Positions 1-7,025 of a stretch of 42,364 bases of DNA are shown here, in pieces. Every line of letters begins with the position of its first letter. Within the stretch, counting starts at the first letter, position 1. Source of the stretch: Candidatus Eiseniibacteriota bacterium (GTDB lineage: Bacteria > Joyebacterota > Joyebacteria > Joyebacterales > Joyebacteraceae); the NCBI GenBank assembly GCA_030639555.1, contig DAOWCM010000003.1, positions 1 to 42,364 of the forward strand. The letters are read 5' to 3'. Below the pieces are notes generated by a model, which did no database searches, had not been told where the DNA came from, and was given only the letters and a program-made list of their open reading frames with translations. A program made the position numbers and the translations under genes.

Positions 1-141
1 GAAACGGCCGTTATCTATCTGGCGCCAGCGGTCGAGAGTGTAGCGTACGGGGGCGAAGACACCTGTTTAGGGCGCTCGCGAGGTTGTACGCTCGCCTGTC
101 TTGGCCATCGCTCGGATCGGCTTAGAATGGTCTCTGGCGCC
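1..141. repeat. Terminal direct repeat, left copy
   Basis: Identical to 42224-42364 over 141 bases. The length equals a k-mer size commonly used by short-read assemblers, and the copy lies inside a gene that reads through without interruption. It is therefore best read as the overlap of a circular contig, not a biological terminal repeat. Confidence 0.9.
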
Positions 142-645
142 AATGCCAAAGCTTGGAAAACCTTGCTTTGGATCTATCGGGGCGACCTCTTCATCTCTCT
201 CTTGAGTCGCGAGGTTTACAACCTCCGGAACCGTGCTATTCACGCTGGATTGACGCCAGCTGTGAGGTTCAACGGATCCTCAGACTACGCCATCGAAGCG
301 CTTATCGGCGACGTGATCGCGAGGTTTTCGGACGTCGTCTGGTACGACTACACGAAGCTAGTCGCCAGAGCGATGCCAAAGCGCAAGCGCCCATCCAATT
401 ACCACATCACGTTTTCAAGGTCCGAAGACAATGAAACCGATTGTCTCAAGGTGTTACGCGCTGGCGGAAACGTCGCCATCGTTTTCACGGACCTTGAAAA
501 GGCGATGCGTACGGGCTGGAAACGGTTCCGCGTGATCGATGGCGATGAGACCGACGCAAGGCCCACCGATGATGCTGGCGTGGTAGTCGGCTTGTCGCCG
601 AAAGCACGAGTACAAGATGGCTCTGGTTTCTTTGTTCACAACTAA
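1..645 (+). CDS. Gp88-family protein, 3' part (gene crosses the contig join)
   Basis: This is the C-terminal 214 codons of a 275-residue protein whose start is at 42041; frame is kept across the 141-bp overlap. Family signatures in order are a YLAPA motif, a Cys-rich stretch (DTCLGRSRGCTLACLGH), a RLNGSSD-like segment (RFNGSSD), a YDYTK motif, NYHITFSRSE, VAIVF and VIDGDETD with a C-terminal GFF. As I know the family, these match the phage 'gene product 88' proteins, which have no established function. The conserved Cys and Asp/Glu residues suggest a metal-dependent enzyme, but that is inference. It is the first large gene of the rightward block. Confidence 0.85.
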   Translation, partial: ETAVIYLAPAVESVAYGGEDTCLGRSRGCTLACLGHRSDRLRMVSGANAKAWKTLLWIYRGDLFISLLSREVYNLRNRAIHAGLTPAVRFNGSSDYAIEALIGDVIARFSDVVWYDYTKLVARAMPKRKRPSNYHITFSRSEDNETDCLKVLRAGGNVAIVFTDLEKAMRTGWKRFRVIDGDETDARPTDDAGVVVGLSPKARVQDGSGFFVHN

Positions 646-677
646 GCGCCACTAGGCGCGGAAAGGCTTGACAGGCC

Positions 678-791
678 ATGGACGCAACGAACGAAAGCGA
701 CCGATTGTGGGCGCAGCTGGCGGAGTGGGAGACGTTTCTCGAGGAGCTGGCCGAGGTTCAGCCCGCAGCGGGCGAGGTGGTGGCGTCATGA
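678..791 (+). CDS. Hypothetical small acidic protein (37 aa)
   Basis: A short ORF starting MDATNESDRLWAQLAEWE and ending GEVVAS. It fills the space after the Gp88 gene and its stop overlaps the next start in an ATGA arrangement, the same coupling seen through this block; that coupling is the main evidence that it is real. The composition is acidic and probably helical. I do not recognise a family. Confidence 0.5.
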   Translation: MDATNESDRLWAQLAEWETFLEELAEVQPAAGEVVAS

Positions 792-988
792 AAAAGCGAC
801 GTAGACTAGGCCCGCCTCCCGTCCGTCCGTTTGTCCCGTGTCCGTGCTGCCACAAGCCGATGGACACGGGGATGGTGGTGTGCTGGGTGTGCTACCGACG
901 TACCGACCGGCTCACCACCGCTGGGAGCGCCGAGGTCGAGCGCTGGGAGCTGGCAAGACAGAAGAGAACAGGATGGGCCACGTCATGA
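788..988 (+). CDS. Small zinc-ribbon protein (66 aa)
   Basis: Starts MKKRRRLGPPP. A CPCC pair near residue 20 and a CWVC pair near residue 36 form a probable four-cysteine zinc ribbon, between a basic N terminus and a helical C terminus. The start is chosen because it overlaps the upstream stop (ATGA), and its own stop overlaps the next start at 985. Such proteins are common in phage early regions as DNA-binding or protein-binding factors, but the role here is unknown. Confidence 0.7.
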   Translation: MKKRRRLGPPPVRPFVPCPCCHKPMDTGMVVCWVCYRRTDRLTTAGSAEVERWELARQKRTGWATS

Positions 989-1251
989 ACAAGCGAGAAC
1001 ACGAACAAGAGTACCCCAGGGCGAGCGCCTCGAGCGAGGTCGAGCTGACGTGCGGATCCACCGCGCGGCTCATCGTCCTGCGCGGCGGCGGCATGAACGT
1101 CATGCTCAAGCAGCCGCTCACCGACGGGCGAGGGCACGCGTCATCGACCGCCGATATGATCTGCCTCGGCACCGAAGACATGGAGCGTATCAACGCGGGT
1201 ATCCAGGCGGCGCGGGAGGAGGCCGAGGCCGTCGTCCAAGCAATCTGCTGA
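985..1251 (+). CDS. Hypothetical protein (88 aa)
   Basis: Starts MNKREHEQEYPR at an ATGA overlap with the upstream gene. The middle is beta-rich (VELTCGSTARLIVLRGGG) and the C terminus is helical and acidic. The family is not recognised. It is followed by the first real gap of the block, which contains a hairpin at 1276-1301, so it probably ends a subunit of the operon. Confidence 0.65.
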   Translation: MNKREHEQEYPRASASSEVELTCGSTARLIVLRGGGMNVMLKQPLTDGRGHASSTADMICLGTEDMERINAGIQAAREEAEAVVQAIC

Positions 1252-1275
1252 CCGTCCTTGGACGGAGTGAAGAGC

Positions 1276-1301
1276 GGGGCGCGGCTGTGCGGTCGCGCCC
1301 C
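1276..1301 (+). terminator. GC-rich hairpin, possible terminator or attenuator
   Basis: GGGGCGCG (1276-1283) pairs with CGCGCCCC (1294-1301) around a 10-base loop and is followed by GATTTGAAT. The stem is strong but the T tract is short, so termination would be partial. It lies between the genes ending at 1251 and starting at 1333. Confidence 0.5.
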
Positions 1302-1332
1302 GATTTGAATCCTTCAACACAGGGAGTTTACC

Positions 1333-1560
1333 ATGGCGAAGAAAAGACTCAAGGCCAACAAGCGGCGCGTGGCTCGTTTCCAGGTGCGCGACCGATCGAC
1401 CGTCTTTCCCGTCACCGTGACGTGGAACATCGAGGTGTCCGAGGGCGGGCTCAAGGCGCGGCGGGACATGGACGGCTGCACCGCGTACGTCAGCTGGAAG
1501 CAGGTCCTCGGCGCGGCTCTCTACTACGGTCGGACCGAGAAGGGAAACGAGCAGATATGA
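1333..1560 (+). CDS. Hypothetical small basic protein (75 aa)
   Basis: Starts MAKKRLKANKRRVARFQ after a GGGAG ribosome binding site. The N terminus is strongly basic, and the remainder looks like a small beta fold (VFPVTVTWNIEVSEGG) with a C-terminal helix. The basic N terminus fits nucleic-acid binding. No family is recognised. Its stop overlaps the next start. Confidence 0.65.
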   Translation: MAKKRLKANKRRVARFQVRDRSTVFPVTVTWNIEVSEGGLKARRDMDGCTAYVSWKQVLGAALYYGRTEKGNEQI

Positions 1561-1682
1561 TGCGCATCGACAAGCTGGTCGAGATTCTGTCGTGTGAAGA
1601 GACGGTGCTCGACCCGGACGACGTCGAGGCCCTGGCGCACGTCATCGAGCAGAAGCTCCAGGAGTGGGAGAACGAGGTATGA
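1557..1682 (+). CDS. Hypothetical small helical protein (41 aa)
   Basis: Starts MMRIDKLVEILSCEE with a tandem ATGATG; either ATG (1557 or 1560) could be used. It is predicted to be two helices (KLVEIL and VEALAHVIEQKLQEW). Tight overlaps with both neighbours support it. Function unknown. Confidence 0.6.
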   Translation: MMRIDKLVEILSCEETVLDPDDVEALAHVIEQKLQEWENEV

Positions 1683-2032
1683 ACAGAGACGCACTGTACC
1701 GCGACTGCGCTCTCCAGGCCGGGCTCGTGCAGCTGGCGAACACCGACGAGCACGGGCGGACGTTCGAGACGGACGACGTCGACCGGATCCCCGGCGGCGC
1801 GTGGGTGACGTGTCAAGTCTACATTTCCAACGCGGAGGTCTCGGAGCTACTGTCTCGAGAGCGCAAGGAGCGGCGCCTCGAGGCCAACATTTGCGGGGGA
1901 TGCGGCGAGCCCATCACCGATGAGCAGTTCATCCAAGGAGACAGCTCGTCGTACCACACGACGTGCCCGGACGCCGTGCAGAAGGCCATGCTCAGGGAGC
2001 TACAGGACACACCGAGGAGGGGGGACGTATGA
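1679..2032 (+). CDS. Hypothetical protein with C-terminal zinc motif (117 aa)
   Basis: Starts MNRDALYRDCALQAGL, overlapping the previous stop. Near residue 70 there is CGGCGEPITDEQF, followed by HTTCPDA near residue 94, which together give a C-x2-C plus H-x2-C zinc finger resembling small phage treble-clef modules. The N-terminal half has no recognisable fold. The zinc site is clear; any DNA-binding role is inference. Confidence 0.65.
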   Translation: MNRDALYRDCALQAGLVQLANTDEHGRTFETDDVDRIPGGAWVTCQVYISNAEVSELLSRERKERRLEANICGGCGEPITDEQFIQGDSSSYHTTCPDAVQKAMLRELQDTPRRGDV

Positions 2033-2292
2033 CCGAGCCTTTCGTAGACGACCAGGGAGAGCTTGTCGAGCGCGAGCAGAGCGCGGTCGAGCGTGAGCTG
2101 CGTCTCATCAAGACGATGAACACGAAGTTTAACACGGCGATGTCGGCGCTCCACGCCGTCGGCCGCACGCTCACCCAGCACGGTGACAAGGACATGAACT
2201 CTCTGCTGTGCGCGATCAAGGTCACGGACCTTAACAGCAAGCTCATCGCGGCGGCTCAGGAGTGGCTGAGGAACAGAGGGGTGGCGTCATGA
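2029..2292 (+). CDS. Hypothetical coiled-coil protein (87 aa)
   Basis: Starts MTEPFVDDQGELVERE at an ATGA overlap. It is mostly helical with heptad-like stretches (SAVERELRLIKTMNTKF) and ends AAAQEWLRNRGVAS. The family is unknown. It sits in a chain of equally sized, translationally coupled early genes. Confidence 0.65.
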   Translation: MTEPFVDDQGELVEREQSAVERELRLIKTMNTKFNTAMSALHAVGRTLTQHGDKDMNSLLCAIKVTDLNSKLIAAAQEWLRNRGVAS

Positions 2293-2552
2293 CAACCTGG
2301 GGAGAGAAGATGGTGACGAAGACACAGTACGTGACGGTGAAGCTGACGATGCGCCAGCTGCGCTACGTGGACGCGCTGGTGCGGGCTGCTCTTTCGGTCG
2401 ACGGAATCAAGCGGGACGAGATCACGAGGAAGGAGCGCGGGATCATTTCGGGCGTGGAGAAGAAGCTGGCGACGCTCGTCTACCAGGCGGACACCGACCG
2501 CTCGATTCAGAGCGCGCGGGTCAAGGCGATGATGAAGGAGCACAACCTGTGA
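2289..2552 (+). CDS. Hypothetical helical protein (87 aa)
   Basis: Starts MTTWGEKMVTKTQYVT at an ATGA overlap. A short beta stretch (YVTVKLTMRQLRYV) is followed by basic helices (RKERGIISGVEKKLATLV). Family not recognised. The stop overlaps the GTG start of the next gene. Confidence 0.65.
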   Translation: MTTWGEKMVTKTQYVTVKLTMRQLRYVDALVRAALSVDGIKRDEITRKERGIISGVEKKLATLVYQADTDRSIQSARVKAMMKEHNL

Positions 2553-2812
2553 TCTACTCGAGCAGCTACACGTACTCGTACGAGGACAGCGCCGGCGAGG
2601 AGGTCGACGTCGAGCTGAAGTACACGGCGATGCCCGGCACGCCGGGCTGTATGTACGATCGGTGGGGCGACCCGGGCTCGCCACCCGAGGCGCCGGAGAT
2701 GGAGATCGAGGACCTCCCCGGGCACCTCGAGGCGCAGCGCTCGGAGATCGAGGAGGAGATCTGGCAGGAGATCGCGGATTCGGAAGCAGAGGCACAGGAC
2801 AGGAGCGAGTGA
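2549..2812 (+). CDS. Hypothetical acidic protein (87 aa)
   Basis: GTG start overlapping the upstream TGA (GTGA). It begins MIYSSSYTYSYEDSAG and is very acidic in the C-terminal half (EIEEEIWQEIADSEAEAQ). Its stop overlaps the nuclease start (TGATG), so it is probably translated in step with it. The acidity could suit DNA mimicry or a chaperone role, but nothing specific supports this. Confidence 0.6.
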   Translation: MIYSSSYTYSYEDSAGEEVDVELKYTAMPGTPGCMYDRWGDPGSPPEAPEMEIEDLPGHLEAQRSEIEEEIWQEIADSEAEAQDRSE

Positions 2813-3936
2813 TGCATCTACGAGCGTACAGTAGTTGGCGGCAGGCGGAGTGCGTCGGGTCGACGAAGTTCGTCACCGACGTCGAGGCGGAGTTCGGGCG
2901 TCATGATATCCCCGAGGCCAAGGCGGGGCGCGAGCTGCACCAGCTCGTCGAGGAGGTGATACGCGGCACGACGCAGCTCGAGGACATCGAGGACGGCGAG
3001 TCGAAGCGCCACGTCTCGAAGTGCCTCGAGTTCATCGAGCACTGGGCGTACGGGCACGGCAAGACCGAGGTGCCGATCGAGCTGCACGAGGACGGCGAGC
3101 TGGTGGTGCGTTGCCGCATCGACTACCTCGACGCCGACACGATGGACGACTCCGTCGTGGTGGTCGACTGGAAGTTCTATCACGACGCGCTCGACAAGAT
3201 CGAGAGCGAGTGGCAGATGAAGGTCTCGCTGTGCGCGGCGGCGATGCACCACGGGAAAAACAAGGGCACCGCGAAGCTCTACCTCCCGATCCTCGACCTC
3301 ACGTACGAGTACGAGATCGAGGACGTGCTCAAGGTCTACACGACGGAGATCCTGCCGGTGTGGGTCTGGCTCAACGAGCGCCGCGACCTCCAGGCGGGGC
3401 CCTGGTGCGCCAGGTGTCCCGTGCTGGGGCGCTGCCCGACTGCCGGGCAGACAATGCAGACCGTCGCCGCGAGCGCGAACCTGCACGCGATCTGGGAGGC
3501 CAAGGAGCTGCCGACGGTCAAGGTCATGGAGAAGGGCCTCTACGAGGGGCTCGCGACGTTGGCGCCGGCGAAGTTCCGCGGTGTCCTGAAGTGGCTGCCC
3601 GTGGTGCCGGCGTTCGAGAAGGCCGTCAAGAGGCTGCTGCGTGAGCAGCTCGCGGCCGACCCGTCGAGTCACCCAGGCTGGGAGCTGAAGGACAAGAACC
3701 TGCCGGCGACGGGCGACAAGGACGCCCTCTACGAGGCGACCGAGGAGTACCTCGTCGCGGGCGAGTTCGAGTCCTGTAAGAAGCTCTCGGTCGCCCAGCT
3801 CAAGGAGACGCTGGTCGATCGCCTGGTGGCCACGGAGAAGTGTGGAACGAAGAAGGCGGCAGGCTTCGCGGCTGATACAATTCTCGGTCCGCATATCGTG
3901 CGGAACACCACCAAGGAGCTGCGGAGGAAAAAGTGA
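2812..3936 (+). CDS. PD-(D/E)XK exonuclease, RecB/Cas4-like (374 aa)
   Basis: Starts MHLRAYSSWRQAE. Nuclease motifs in order are a GRELH helix near residue 40, CRIDYLD near residue 101 (catalytic Asp) and VVVVDWKF near residue 115 (D-x-K core). A C-terminal cysteine set near residues 200-210 (CARCPVLGRCP) resembles the Fe-S cluster cysteines of AddB/Cas4-type nucleases. The gene lies four genes from RecT, and phage exonuclease/annealase pairs are usually neighbours. It is therefore predicted to resect DNA ends for recombination or replication. Confidence 0.85.
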   Translation: MHLRAYSSWRQAECVGSTKFVTDVEAEFGRHDIPEAKAGRELHQLVEEVIRGTTQLEDIEDGESKRHVSKCLEFIEHWAYGHGKTEVPIELHEDGELVVRCRIDYLDADTMDDSVVVVDWKFYHDALDKIESEWQMKVSLCAAAMHHGKNKGTAKLYLPILDLTYEYEIEDVLKVYTTEILPVWVWLNERRDLQAGPWCARCPVLGRCPTAGQTMQTVAASANLHAIWEAKELPTVKVMEKGLYEGLATLAPAKFRGVLKWLPVVPAFEKAVKRLLREQLAADPSSHPGWELKDKNLPATGDKDALYEATEEYLVAGEFESCKKLSVAQLKETLVDRLVATEKCGTKKAAGFAADTILGPHIVRNTTKELRRKK

Positions 3937-4049
3937 GCCTCTACAGGGCGCTGGGTTTCGTTCAGTGGGCGTTGGCTCTTGTCTTCCTGGCGGCGTGCGC
4001 GTGGTTCGTCGTCTGCGTTATCAGACTCATCGAGGTGGCAACAAAATGA
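3933..4049 (+). CDS. Small single-pass membrane protein (38 aa)
   Basis: GTG start overlapping the nuclease stop (GTGA), preceded by GGAGG. The translation is SLYRALGFVQWALALVFLAA followed by CAWFVVCVIRLIEVATK, one membrane span of about 24 residues. The ATGA overlap with the next gene supports it. Function unknown. Confidence 0.6.
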   Translation: MSLYRALGFVQWALALVFLAACAWFVVCVIRLIEVATK

Positions 4050-4387
4050 CTACTCCGCTGGTTCAGACCGCCGTGTGCCGGTTCGTCGTGTCGACGACGT
4101 ACAGTCAAGACGCGGGCTGGGAGACGGCTATCATGGGAGCGGGTACCTTCCTGGGAGGCGTGGGCACCCCTGCTCCCGTCTCCCGGTACGCAAACGTGTC
4201 CGAAGCGAAGGCGGGACACAAGGAGTGGGTCGACAAGATCACGACGCTGGGGCCCCAGGCCCTGCCCGTCGTGCGCCTGGGCCACGAGGCCTACGGCGTC
4301 AAGGACGAGATGCAGTTCCTCTATCCGATGGGGAACGACGAGTACAAGGAAGCAGTCAGATCAATCGCGCCAGGCTTTGGAATTTAG
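4046..4387 (+). CDS. Hypothetical protein (113 aa)
   Basis: Starts MTTPLVQTAVCRFVV at an ATGA overlap. It is beta-rich at the N terminus (VSTTYSQDAGWETAIMGAG), followed by a helix (SEAKAGHKEWVDKI) and a beta C terminus. Spacing and position just before recT suggest cotranscription. Similar small proteins occur beside phage recombination genes, but I cannot name the family. Confidence 0.65.
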   Translation: MTTPLVQTAVCRFVVSTTYSQDAGWETAIMGAGTFLGGVGTPAPVSRYANVSEAKAGHKEWVDKITTLGPQALPVVRLGHEAYGVKDEMQFLYPMGNDEYKEAVRSIAPGFGI

Positions 4388-4396
4388 GAGTAACAG

Positions 4397-5368
4397 ATGA
4401 CACAGTTGGCAACGATCAAGCAGGCGGGCGACTACCTCTGCGTCGCTCACCACAAAGAGTTCGCGTTGATGTTCGGCGGCGACGACAGGAAGGCGACCTC
4501 GTTCCTCGCCGTCGCGCTGGCGAACATCCAGAGGGAGCCGAAGCTCCTGCAGTGTAACCGCGAGTCGATCCGGGACTCGCTGCTCGAGGCGGCGCAGATC
4601 GACCTGTGTCCAGGTGGAGCGCTGGGCCAGGCCTTCCTGATTCCGTACGGGCGTGAGTGCCAGTTTCAAGTCGGGTACAAGGGCCTCGCGGAGATCGTGC
4701 AGCGCGAGGGCGCGGTGAAGAAGGTGTGGGCGAACGTCGTGTACCAGGACGAGATCGACGAGGGCAAGTTCGTGGTGCGCTCTGGATCGGAACACAGCCT
4801 CTACCACGACCGCGACCCGTTCCGCGAGGATCCCGCGAGCTGGGAGGAGCTGCTCAATGCGGGACTCTGCGGTGCGTACGCGTGCGCCGAGCTGCACAAC
4901 GGCGCGGTGAACTTCGAGACGGTCGGCATGGACCCTCTGAGGCGAGCCAAGGCGATGAGCAGCTCGCCGGCGTGGAAGAAGTGGGCGACCGAGATGGTCA
5001 AGAAGTTCCCGCTGAAGCGGCTGTGTAAGCGCCTGCCGAAGACCCTCCACATCGAGCAGTGGGCGGCGATCGACGAGCGGCACGGCAAGCGTGACGCGAT
5101 CCCGCTGCGTGACCCGCAGAAGGTGAGCAACGCAGTGCAGCTCGCCGACGACGCGCTCGGCGACACGACCGTGGTCCTCCCTGCGTCGAACCAGATCACC
5201 CGGGACGCGATCAACGCGCAGATCGAGTCGACGTGGCACAGCCTGCAGTCAGAGGAGCGCCGCCGGCTCGACATGGACCGTGAGCTGGGCGACTACCTCG
5301 ACGAGGACCGCACGTCGGACGCCGAGGCGCACCACTTCCTCGACACGATGATGGCGCTGCTCACATGA
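4397..5368 (+). CDS. recT: RecT-family single-strand annealing protein (323 aa)
   Basis: Starts MTQLATIKQAGDYL after GGAG. The RecT core is plain: FLAVALANIQREPKLLQCN near residues 36-55, SIRDSLLEAAQIDLCPGG near 57-74, AFLIPYGRECQFQVGYKG near 78-96, and SPAWKKWATEMVKKFPLKRL near 191-210. RecT proteins anneal complementary single strands behind a 5' exonuclease. Here the partner is probably the RecB/Cas4-like nuclease upstream. Length and motif order are normal for the family. Confidence 0.95.
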   Translation: MTQLATIKQAGDYLCVAHHKEFALMFGGDDRKATSFLAVALANIQREPKLLQCNRESIRDSLLEAAQIDLCPGGALGQAFLIPYGRECQFQVGYKGLAEIVQREGAVKKVWANVVYQDEIDEGKFVVRSGSEHSLYHDRDPFREDPASWEELLNAGLCGAYACAELHNGAVNFETVGMDPLRRAKAMSSSPAWKKWATEMVKKFPLKRLCKRLPKTLHIEQWAAIDERHGKRDAIPLRDPQKVSNAVQLADDALGDTTVVLPASNQITRDAINAQIESTWHSLQSEERRRLDMDRELGDYLDEDRTSDAEAHHFLDTMMALLT

Positions 5369-5703
5369 AGGCCAAGCTGCGTTTCCCAGTAGACGCGGAG
5401 TGGAACAAGACCGAGGAGGCGTTCGGCTACGAGCTGGAGCTTTGGAAGCGCGGCGGGGAGATCACTTGGTGGGCCTTCGAGCCCATCAAGCTCCGCCTGG
5501 CGAAGAGCTGCTTCTACACGCCGGACTTCGCGGTCATGCAGGCCGACCGTTCGTTCGAGTTTTTTGAGGTCAAGGGATTCTGGAGAGACGACGCGCGCGT
5601 GAAGATCAAGGTGGCGGTGAAGCTGTTCCCGATGTTCACGTTCACGGCGGTGTCAATGAAGGCAAAGCGCGACGGAGGAGGCTGGAAGTATGAGGTGTTC
5701 TAA
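5365..5703 (+). CDS. DUF1064-like nuclease (112 aa)
   Basis: Starts MKAKLRFPVDAEWNKTEEAF at an ATGA overlap with recT. Key segments are FYTPDFAV near residue 50 and FEFFEVKGFWRDDARVKIK near residue 64; the D...ExK pattern is a minimal restriction-endonuclease fold typical of the DUF1064 phage family. It probably cuts DNA structures during replication or recombination. Assignment to the fold is firm, the precise substrate is not known. Confidence 0.8.
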   Translation: MKAKLRFPVDAEWNKTEEAFGYELELWKRGGEITWWAFEPIKLRLAKSCFYTPDFAVMQADRSFEFFEVKGFWRDDARVKIKVAVKLFPMFTFTAVSMKAKRDGGGWKYEVF

Positions 5704-6566
5704 TGAGCAATTCGGGTTTCCCGTGGTTCCCGTTCTACGTGCGGGACTGGCTGACAGACGTGAAGGTGATGTCGATGAGCTGCTGCGCTCGAGGGGCGTT
5801 CATACAGCTCCTGGCGCTGCAGTGGGAGAATGGGGGCCTCCCGCCCGAGTGGGACGACCTGGCGGCGCTCACGGGCTACCAGGACGGCTACGAGGACCTC
5901 GAGCGGCAGCTGGGCCCGCTCTTCCCCCCGACGGACGACGGCCGGCGCAACCCGCGCCTCGAGGAGCTGCGCCAGGAGAAGCTCGACAAGCGGGCCGCGC
6001 AGGCAGCTGGGGCTGCGTCCACTCACGTCTCCAATGCCAAGCGGCGTGCTAAGCAGACTGCTAAGCAGTTGGTACGCGCGTCTGAAGATCATGATGCAGA
6101 TACAGATGCAGAGAAGAAGAAGACATCCGTGCGCAAGCGCCCGGGAGCGTTGAAGGGGCCCACCCTTTTCGAGAGGTTCTGGAACTTCTACCCAAGGCGC
6201 AACGAGAAGCGCGTCGGCAAGAAGGCGACCCTCAACCGCTGGAAACGGCTGTCGGACGACGACAAGGAGGCGCTCTGGAAAGCAGCCAGGCACTACGCCC
6301 AGTCAAAGATCGCCCGGGTCGATGGGAAGGCTCGCGACCCGGAGCGGTTCCTCAAGGACGACTACTGGCGGGACTGGCTCGACGGGCCCGGCACGGACGT
6401 CCACGTTGAAGAGCGCGACAAACCACGCCCAGCTCCCAAGGTTGACCCAGGAGGGCCACCGGCCGATCCGGACGACGTCGCGGCTGAGCTGGGCCACGGA
6501 TCGTTCAGAGAGGCAACCAGGGCCCTTAGCATGGACGAGCGTCTGAAGAAGGAGGAGGGGCGATAG
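5703..6566 (+). CDS. Replication initiator, DUF1376/YdaU-like (287 aa)
   Basis: Starts MSNSGFPWFPFYVRDWLTDV. The N-terminal winged-helix region (residues 1-85) shows the YVRDWL, S-x-x-RGAFIQLLALQWENG and GGLPPEW pattern of DUF1376 phage replication proteins. A linker rich in basic and acidic residues follows. The C-terminal part (FERFWNFYPRRNEKRVGKK near residue 155) matches the region found in O-like initiators. It probably opens or marks the origin and recruits a host helicase. No phage helicase, loader or polymerase is seen. Confidence 0.8.
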   Translation: MSNSGFPWFPFYVRDWLTDVKVMSMSCCARGAFIQLLALQWENGGLPPEWDDLAALTGYQDGYEDLERQLGPLFPPTDDGRRNPRLEELRQEKLDKRAAQAAGAASTHVSNAKRRAKQTAKQLVRASEDHDADTDAEKKKTSVRKRPGALKGPTLFERFWNFYPRRNEKRVGKKATLNRWKRLSDDDKEALWKAARHYAQSKIARVDGKARDPERFLKDDYWRDWLDGPGTDVHVEERDKPRPAPKVDPGGPPADPDDVAAELGHGSFREATRALSMDERLKKEEGR

Positions 6567-6598
6567 ATCAAGTTTGGCGACTTGAAACTGTCAGCGTG

Positions 6599-6622
6599 AA
6601 GGGAGGTGATGCCATGGAGTGA
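6599..6622 (+). promoter_or_regulatory. Orphan Shine-Dalgarno with two-codon ORF
   Basis: AAGGGAGGTGAT (6599-6610) closely matches the complement of the 16S rRNA 3' end. It places an ideal start at ATG GAG TGA (6614-6622), a two-codon ORF. The downstream hairpin at 6655-6675 and gene at 6711 make a leader or attenuation function possible; alternatively this is a ribosome-binding decoy. Confidence 0.35.
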
Positions 6623-6654
6623 AGCGCGGTCAACAGAAGTCAGACCACATGCGG

Positions 6655-6675
6655 CCCCCGACGCCTGGTCGGGGG
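6655..6675 (+). terminator. Hairpin before the last rightward gene
   Basis: CCCCCGAC (6655-6662) pairs exactly with GTCGGGGG (6668-6675) around a 5-base loop, followed by TCGTTTCAA. The strong stem with weak T run fits an attenuator upstream of the gene at 6711. Confidence 0.5.
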
Positions 6676-6710
6676 TCGTTTCAACCCAGGGGTGCATAAA
6701 GGTGCATATT

Positions 6711-6962
6711 ATGCAGAAGAGACTGATCGAAGAGCTGGCGAAGTGCCGTGGCGGGCCGAACCGGCTGAAGAAGATGCGGGCGGAGTTCCTGGCGAGGTAC
6801 GACGACCTGCGCTCGGAGTGTGACGAGGTGTGTGAGCTGCTCGAGCTGATCGACGACGTCACCAAGACCGGGGAGGACGACGAGGAGACCGAAAAGGATG
6901 CTTACCAGGAGGCTACCGACGCGGTTACCAAGGAGGAACCAGTTGACAGCATCGGCGAGTAG
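6711..6962 (+). CDS. Hypothetical acidic helical protein (83 aa)
   Basis: ATG at 6711 is chosen because the residues before it read through a hairpin and a noncoding-looking leader. It begins MQKRLIEELAKCRGG and is helical, with a long acidic tail (TGEDDEETEKDAYQEATD). No convincing ribosome binding site is seen; GTG at 6702 is an alternative start. It is the last gene of the rightward block, before the convergent hairpin. Confidence 0.55.
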   Translation: MQKRLIEELAKCRGGPNRLKKMRAEFLARYDDLRSECDEVCELLELIDDVTKTGEDDEETEKDAYQEATDAVTKEEPVDSIGE

Positions 6963-6996
6963 TCGTTAGATAGCGGCTTCTCTTCACTTCTTTTCG

Positions 6997-7025
6997 CGGC
7001 CGGCCACACTCCTCTGGGCCGGCCG
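6997..7025. terminator. Bidirectional terminator between convergent blocks
   Basis: CGGCCGGCC (6997-7005) pairs with GGCCGGCCG (7017-7025), a 9-bp GC stem with an 11-base loop. It sits exactly between the last rightward gene and the last leftward gene (stop at 7026). A pyrimidine-rich run lies on its left. Confidence 0.75.

Noticed and set aside
1..141. Biological short terminal repeat of a linear phage genome
   Set aside because: The length equals a common assembler k-mer and the repeat lies within a gene that reads through the join. Kept only as a minor alternative.
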